NCBI GenBank assembly: GCA_002071245.1 | Contig: MWEV01000153.1 | Coordinates: 1 to 18,190 of the forward strand | Reading direction: 5' to 3' | DNA length: 18,190 nucleotides | From: Deltaproteobacteria bacterium ADurb.Bin026 | GTDB lineage: Bacteria; Desulfobacterota; Syntrophorhabdia; Syntrophorhabdales; Syntrophorhabdaceae | Shown here: in pieces, positions 15,750-18,190 of the stretch | How positions within the stretch are numbered: the first letter of the stretch is position 1 | Layout of the letters: each line of letters begins with the position of its first letter | Program-made: the position numbers and the translations under genes | The notes under the pieces: generated by a model | The model's database searches: none | Seen by the model: the letters and a program-made list of their open reading frames with translations, nothing else | Told to the model about the DNA's origin: nothing

Positions 15750-16217
15750 ATGAAAGACGATTCTATTTTGCAGTTGGTAACGTTTAAGCTTGAAAATGAC
15801 GAGTTCGGTGTTGATATTTTGAGGGTTCAGGAAATAAACAGGATGATGAACATAACAAAAATTCCAAACGCACCGACGTTTACAGAGGGCGTTATAAACT
15901 TAAGAGGGAAAATTATTCCTATCATAGATCTAAGAAAAAAGCTCGGTTTTGTGAGTAGGGTTTATGATAAATCCACAAGAATTATTGTGGTGGAACTTGA
16001 CGGTATAGTGCTTGGTTTTGTTGTTGATTCCGTATCTGAGGTCTTGAGAATACCGAGAGATATAATCGAGCCGCCCCCATCTATTATCGGAAACGTTGAG
16101 TCTGATTTTATTGAAGGTGTCGGCAAACTACAGGACAGACTTTTAATTTTATTAGAGCTTAAAAAGATATTTACAAACACAGAGCGGAAGGGTATAGAAA
16201 AGATAAACCTCAATTAA
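15750..16217 (+). CDS. cheW: Chemotaxis coupling protein CheW
   Basis: CheW links CheA (through its P5 domain) to chemoreceptors in the signalling array. The 155-residue protein is a single CheW domain: LVTFKLENDEFGVDILRVQEINR at the start, the conserved GVINLRGKIIPIIDLRKKLG block at 47-66, RIIVVELDGIVLGFVVDSVSEVLRIP near 75-105, and the C-terminal GVGKLQDRLLILLELKKIF. The start is supported by an unusually strong ribosome site (AAGGAGGT) and the sigma28 promoter upstream. Length is normal and nothing is missing. Confidence 0.96.
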   Translation: MKDDSILQLVTFKLENDEFGVDILRVQEINRMMNITKIPNAPTFTEGVINLRGKIIPIIDLRKKLGFVSRVYDKSTRIIVVELDGIVLGFVVDSVSEVLRIPRDIIEPPPSIIGNVESDFIEGVGKLQDRLLILLELKKIFTNTERKGIEKINLN

Positions 16218-16272
16218 CAAATACTCTAACGCTGAAATAAATATTTTCAATAGTGGAGGATTTAAGGTATAG

Positions 16273-16302
16273 TTTACTGAATACGTGTTTGAAATATATA
16301 AT
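16273..16302 (+). promoter_or_regulatory. Possible sigma70-type promoter before the small ORF
   Basis: TTTACT (16273-16278) and TATAAT (16297-16302) are 18 bases apart in the 105-base gap between cheW and the 70-residue ORF. The -10 box is exact and the -35 box matches 4 of 6. In AT-rich sequence such pairs arise by chance, so this is tentative; read-through from the cheW promoter is equally possible. Confidence 0.3.
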
Positions 16303-16322
16303 TAGTTGTAGGAGATTGTTTG

Positions 16323-16535
16323 ATGCGTGAACTGTTTGATATTAATTTACTTTCCGAAATAAAAGGTTTGGACATGAAAATGTCTGTATCTCGCGAACAG
16401 GTTACACTCAAAAAACATGTAGGCAACGAACAAAAACATAAAGGTCGTCAACAAAATGCTAAAAAATCATCATTAAATCAGATGCAAGAATCGCTGCAGG
16501 ATGATGAACATCCTACCATAAATATCACAGTGTGA
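16323..16535 (+). CDS. Small uncharacterised protein between cheW and flgF
   Basis: I do not recognise this 70-residue product. The ATG at 16323 is preferred over the TTG at 16320 because AGGAG at 16310-16314 is spaced normally for it. The N-terminus (MRELFDINLLSEIKGLDMKM) could form an amphipathic helix. Residues 29-50 are basic and polar (K, H, Q, N), followed by an acidic patch (QDDEH) and the end PTINITV. There is no membrane segment, signal peptide or cysteine. The protein is probably disordered in the middle. It does not resemble FlgM, FliK or a known chaperone on reading. A good ribosome site and position inside the cluster argue for a real gene, but chance coding remains possible. Confidence 0.6.
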   Translation: MRELFDINLLSEIKGLDMKMSVSREQVTLKKHVGNEQKHKGRQQNAKKSSLNQMQESLQDDEHPTINITV

Positions 16536-16549
16536 AAAAAATACCTACA

Positions 16550-16566
16550 TAGGAAATATTTTCCTA
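16550..16566. promoter_or_regulatory. Palindrome upstream of the flgF promoter, candidate activator site
   Basis: TAGGAAA (16550-16556) and TTTCCTA (16560-16566) are exact inverted repeats around a three-base centre, preceded by CCTACA. It lies about 130 bases upstream of the predicted sigma54 start site, where enhancer-binding activators usually bind. The word CCTAC occurs at 16512, 16544 and 16563. No T tract follows, so it is not an intrinsic terminator. The role is inferred from position only. Confidence 0.35.
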
Positions 16567-16626
16567 CCAAGCGGTTTATCTCATAGCAACCTTACAAAAG
16601 TGAACTTAAAAAATGTTTTGTCTTAA

Positions 16627-16659
16627 CTGGTTGAGCTAAAGCCTTCTATTCTCAGCCAG
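16627..16659. other. Inverted repeat abutting the sigma54 promoter
   Basis: CTGGTTGAG (16627-16635) pairs with CTCAGCCAG (16651-16659) over nine positions with a single T/G mismatch (a wobble pair in RNA), around a 15-base centre. It ends one base before the -24 box. It could be a protein-binding site or a hairpin in read-through RNA from the upstream genes. No T tract follows, so a terminator is not convincing. Confidence 0.4.
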
Positions 16660-16660
16660 A

Positions 16661-16676
16661 TGGCATATTAATTGCA
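16661..16676 (+). promoter_or_regulatory. Sigma54 (RpoN) promoter for flgF-flgG
   Basis: TGGCATA at 16661-16667, four bases, then TTGCA at 16672-16676. This keeps the invariant GG and GC dinucleotides and the exact spacing of the -24/-12 consensus TGGCACG-N4-TTGCA. With C16675 at -12, transcription starts near 16687, thirteen bases before the flgF ATG at 16700. Rod genes are typical RpoN targets in bacteria with polar flagella. An NtrC-family activator is expected but not encoded here. Confidence 0.88.
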
Positions 16677-16699
16677 TACTATTGATGTATGAGGTTATC

Positions 16700-17425
16700 A
16701 TGCTGAAAGGAATTTACAGAACACTTTCCGGAAAATACGTAACAGAAAGACGCATTGAAATGATAGCCAATAATATTGCAAATGCGTTGACACCGGGGTA
16801 TAAATCGTCGAAGCCTTTATTGAATTCCAACAATGAAGGCTATATCAAAGGAAGTGGTACTTCAGCAGCCAACACACAGAGCAATTCATTAAGTTCTTAC
16901 ATTAATTTTTCAAATGCTCCTCTCGTAGAAACAGGAAATAATTTAGATCTCAGTGTAGAGGGGGATGGCTTCTTTGTAGTTTCTGTGAACGGAAAAAATA
17001 TGTACACCTCTAACGGACAATTTGCACTGAATAATGAGAAAAAGCTTGTAACACTTAACGGCTATCCAGTGATGGGTGAAAGCGGTGAAATATCGCTCGA
17101 TGGAAAAGATATCAAAGTTGAAAACGATGGCACAATTTATGTTGATAGAAATCAGGTGGATAAGATAAAGGTTGTAACCTTTGAAGACAAAAGTAGTTTG
17201 AAAAATTTCGGCGGAAGCATGTTTGTTAATACAAAAAACGATAACGTTGAAATAACGCCTGAAAAGTACTCTGTAAAACAAGGGCATTACGAGGCTTCAA
17301 ATGTAAACGTGATACTGGAGATGGTTGACATGATGTCTGCGTTGCGTGCATATGAATCGTACAAGAAAGTTGATCAGTTCTTCGATGATATGATTGGTAG
17401 ATTAATCAATATTGGAAAATTTTAG
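16700..17425 (+). CDS. flgF: Flagellar proximal rod protein FlgF
   Basis: FlgF (241 residues) is a rod subunit exported by the flagellar system. The N-terminal rod/hook helix begins MLKGIYRTLSGKYVTERR and reaches the family signature ANNIANALTPGYKSS. The middle has NNLDLSVEGDGFFVV, typical of FlgE/F/G proteins. The C-terminus has the paired helix motif ASNVNVILEMVDMMSALRAYESYKKV. ATG 16700 is chosen because the TTG at 16682 and the ATG at 16685 lie at or before the predicted sigma54 start site (about 16687), GAGG at 16691-16694 gives a ribosome site, and MLKGIY is the family's usual beginning. No cleavable signal peptide is present, as expected for this export route. Confidence 0.93.
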   Translation: MLKGIYRTLSGKYVTERRIEMIANNIANALTPGYKSSKPLLNSNNEGYIKGSGTSAANTQSNSLSSYINFSNAPLVETGNNLDLSVEGDGFFVVSVNGKNMYTSNGQFALNNEKKLVTLNGYPVMGESGEISLDGKDIKVENDGTIYVDRNQVDKIKVVTFEDKSSLKNFGGSMFVNTKNDNVEITPEKYSVKQGHYEASNVNVILEMVDMMSALRAYESYKKVDQFFDDMIGRLINIGKF

Positions 17426-17435
17426 GAGGTAAAAT

Positions 17436-18190
17436 ATGATAAGAGCTCTTTGGACTGCCGGCACAGGAATGAATGTGCAACAGGTGAATCTTGATATTAT
17501 AGCCAACAATATAGCAAATGTTAATACGAATGGGTTCAAGAGGAGTCGCGCAGATTTTCAAGACCTTATCTACCAGACGCTTAGACTTCAAGGCATGAGG
17601 ACTGGTGATGGCAACCAGATCCCGACAGGTATAGAAATAGGACATGGGGCAAGATTGGCGGCTATCCAAAAGGTCTTTATGCAGGGCGATTTTCAGGAGA
17701 CCCAGGGAGAACTCGACATGGCGATTGAAGGCGCCGGTTTTTTGACGATTGTTTTGCCTACAGGCGAAAAGGCTTACACGAGATCAGGTTCTCTAAAAAG
17801 GGATTCGGACGGTAAGGTTGTAACTTCTGATGGATATGCCCTTGAGCCGAGCATCACTATACCGAATAACGCGATTTCTATATCGATAACACCGAATGGA
17901 ACGCTTTCGGCAAAAATACCAAACCAGTCGGAACCTCAACAGCTTGGAACAATAGAGCTGGCATCCTTTCCGAATAACGCAGGTCTTAAATCTATGGGTA
18001 AAAGCCTTTATATGGAAACAGATGCGAGCGGCGCACCAATAACAGGCAAGGCTGGCGAAAATGGTCTTGGCACATTGTTACAGGGTTTTCTCGAAATGTC
18101 GAACGTAAACGTAATGCAGGAGATGATCAACCTCATCGTCGGCCAACGCGCCTACGAAGTAAACTCCAAAGCAATCCAGGCCGCAGACGA
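17436..18190 (+). CDS. flgG: Flagellar distal rod protein FlgG, 3' end cut by the window
   Basis: FlgG forms the distal rod between FlgF and the hook. About 251 residues are visible without a stop, and the family is about 260-262 residues long, so only around ten are missing. The start (MIRALWTAGTGMNVQQ) and the signature ANNIANVNTNGFKRSRADFQDLIYQTL are standard. QLGTIELASFPNNAGLKSMG lies in the middle, and the terminal motif SNVNVMQEMINLIVGQRAYEVNSKAIQAADE is nearly complete. The ribosome site TAGGAGGT (17423-17430) overlaps the flgF stop, and the two genes are certainly co-transcribed. flgA and the ring genes would be expected downstream, but that is not visible. Confidence 0.96.
   Translation, partial: MIRALWTAGTGMNVQQVNLDIIANNIANVNTNGFKRSRADFQDLIYQTLRLQGMRTGDGNQIPTGIEIGHGARLAAIQKVFMQGDFQETQGELDMAIEGAGFLTIVLPTGEKAYTRSGSLKRDSDGKVVTSDGYALEPSITIPNNAISISITPNGTLSAKIPNQSEPQQLGTIELASFPNNAGLKSMGKSLYMETDASGAPITGKAGENGLGTLLQGFLEMSNVNVMQEMINLIVGQRAYEVNSKAIQAAD

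Noticed and set aside
16216..16260. AT-rich near-palindrome (GAAATAAATATTTTC) downstream of cheW as a terminator
   Set aside because: The arms are short and imperfect, with no GC-rich stem and no T tract.
16627..16659. Inverted repeat before flgF as an intrinsic terminator of the che transcript
   Set aside because: The stem is reasonable but no T tract follows. It was kept only as a dyad of unknown role.
16682..16699. Upstream starts for flgF (TTG 16682, ATG 16685)
   Set aside because: They lie at or before the predicted sigma54 transcript start and add residues not seen in FlgF. ATG 16700 gives the family's usual MLKGIY start.

Overview
The window is one continuous block of flagellar and chemotaxis genes, all on the + strand, from a flagellated Gram-negative bacterium. 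The AT-leaning coding, frequent AGG/AGA arginine and ATA isoleucine codons, the gene order (flhA-flhF-flhG-fliA running into a che operon and then flgF-flgG), and the use of both sigma28 and sigma54 promoters fit Desulfobacterota/Nitrospirota-type bacteria better than enterics. That placement is inference; there is no rRNA or other taxonomic marker.

Region 1 (1-8812) is an export/switch/regulator operon: the 3' part of fliM, then fliN, fliO, fliP, fliQ, fliR, flhB, flhA, flhF, flhG and fliA. Genes overlap or abut almost everywhere (ATGA, TAGTG, TAAATG junctions). The one notable gap is 97 bases between fliP and fliQ, and it holds what looks like a decayed duplicate of the fliQ start region. 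Together these genes make the C-ring proteins FliM/FliN, the type III export gate FliOPQR-FlhBA, the FlhF/FlhG pair that sets flagellar position and number, and sigma28.

Region 2 (8810-15640) is a chemotaxis operon. An exact sigma28 promoter (TAAAGTTT, 11 bases, GCCGATAA) has its -35 element on the fliA stop codon. It is followed by genes for an HDOD protein, CheB, a 610-residue HEAT-repeat protein, CheR, CheY and CheA. The sigma factor made by the last gene of region 1 therefore probably switches on region 2. CheA has a tandem 24-residue motif, resembling the MshEN (GspE/PilB N-terminal) fold, where a CheY-binding P2 domain would normally sit.

Region 3 (15641-16535) holds cheW behind its own near-consensus sigma28 promoter, then a 70-residue protein I do not recognise. 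Region 4 (16536-18190) is a regulatory segment with two dyads and a well-formed sigma54 promoter, followed by flgF and flgG (rod proteins). flgG runs off the end about ten residues before its expected stop.

No tRNA, rRNA, CRISPR array, insertion sequence or convincing intrinsic terminator was seen. The core genes are conventional. The less ordinary features are the weakened GTPase motifs of FlhF together with an FlhG lacking the usual activating N-terminus, the CheA linker module, the HEAT and HDOD proteins embedded in the che operon, the NPTT (not NPTH) site in FlhB, and the promoter architecture. No chemoreceptor, CheD, CheC, CheX or CheZ gene is present in the window.
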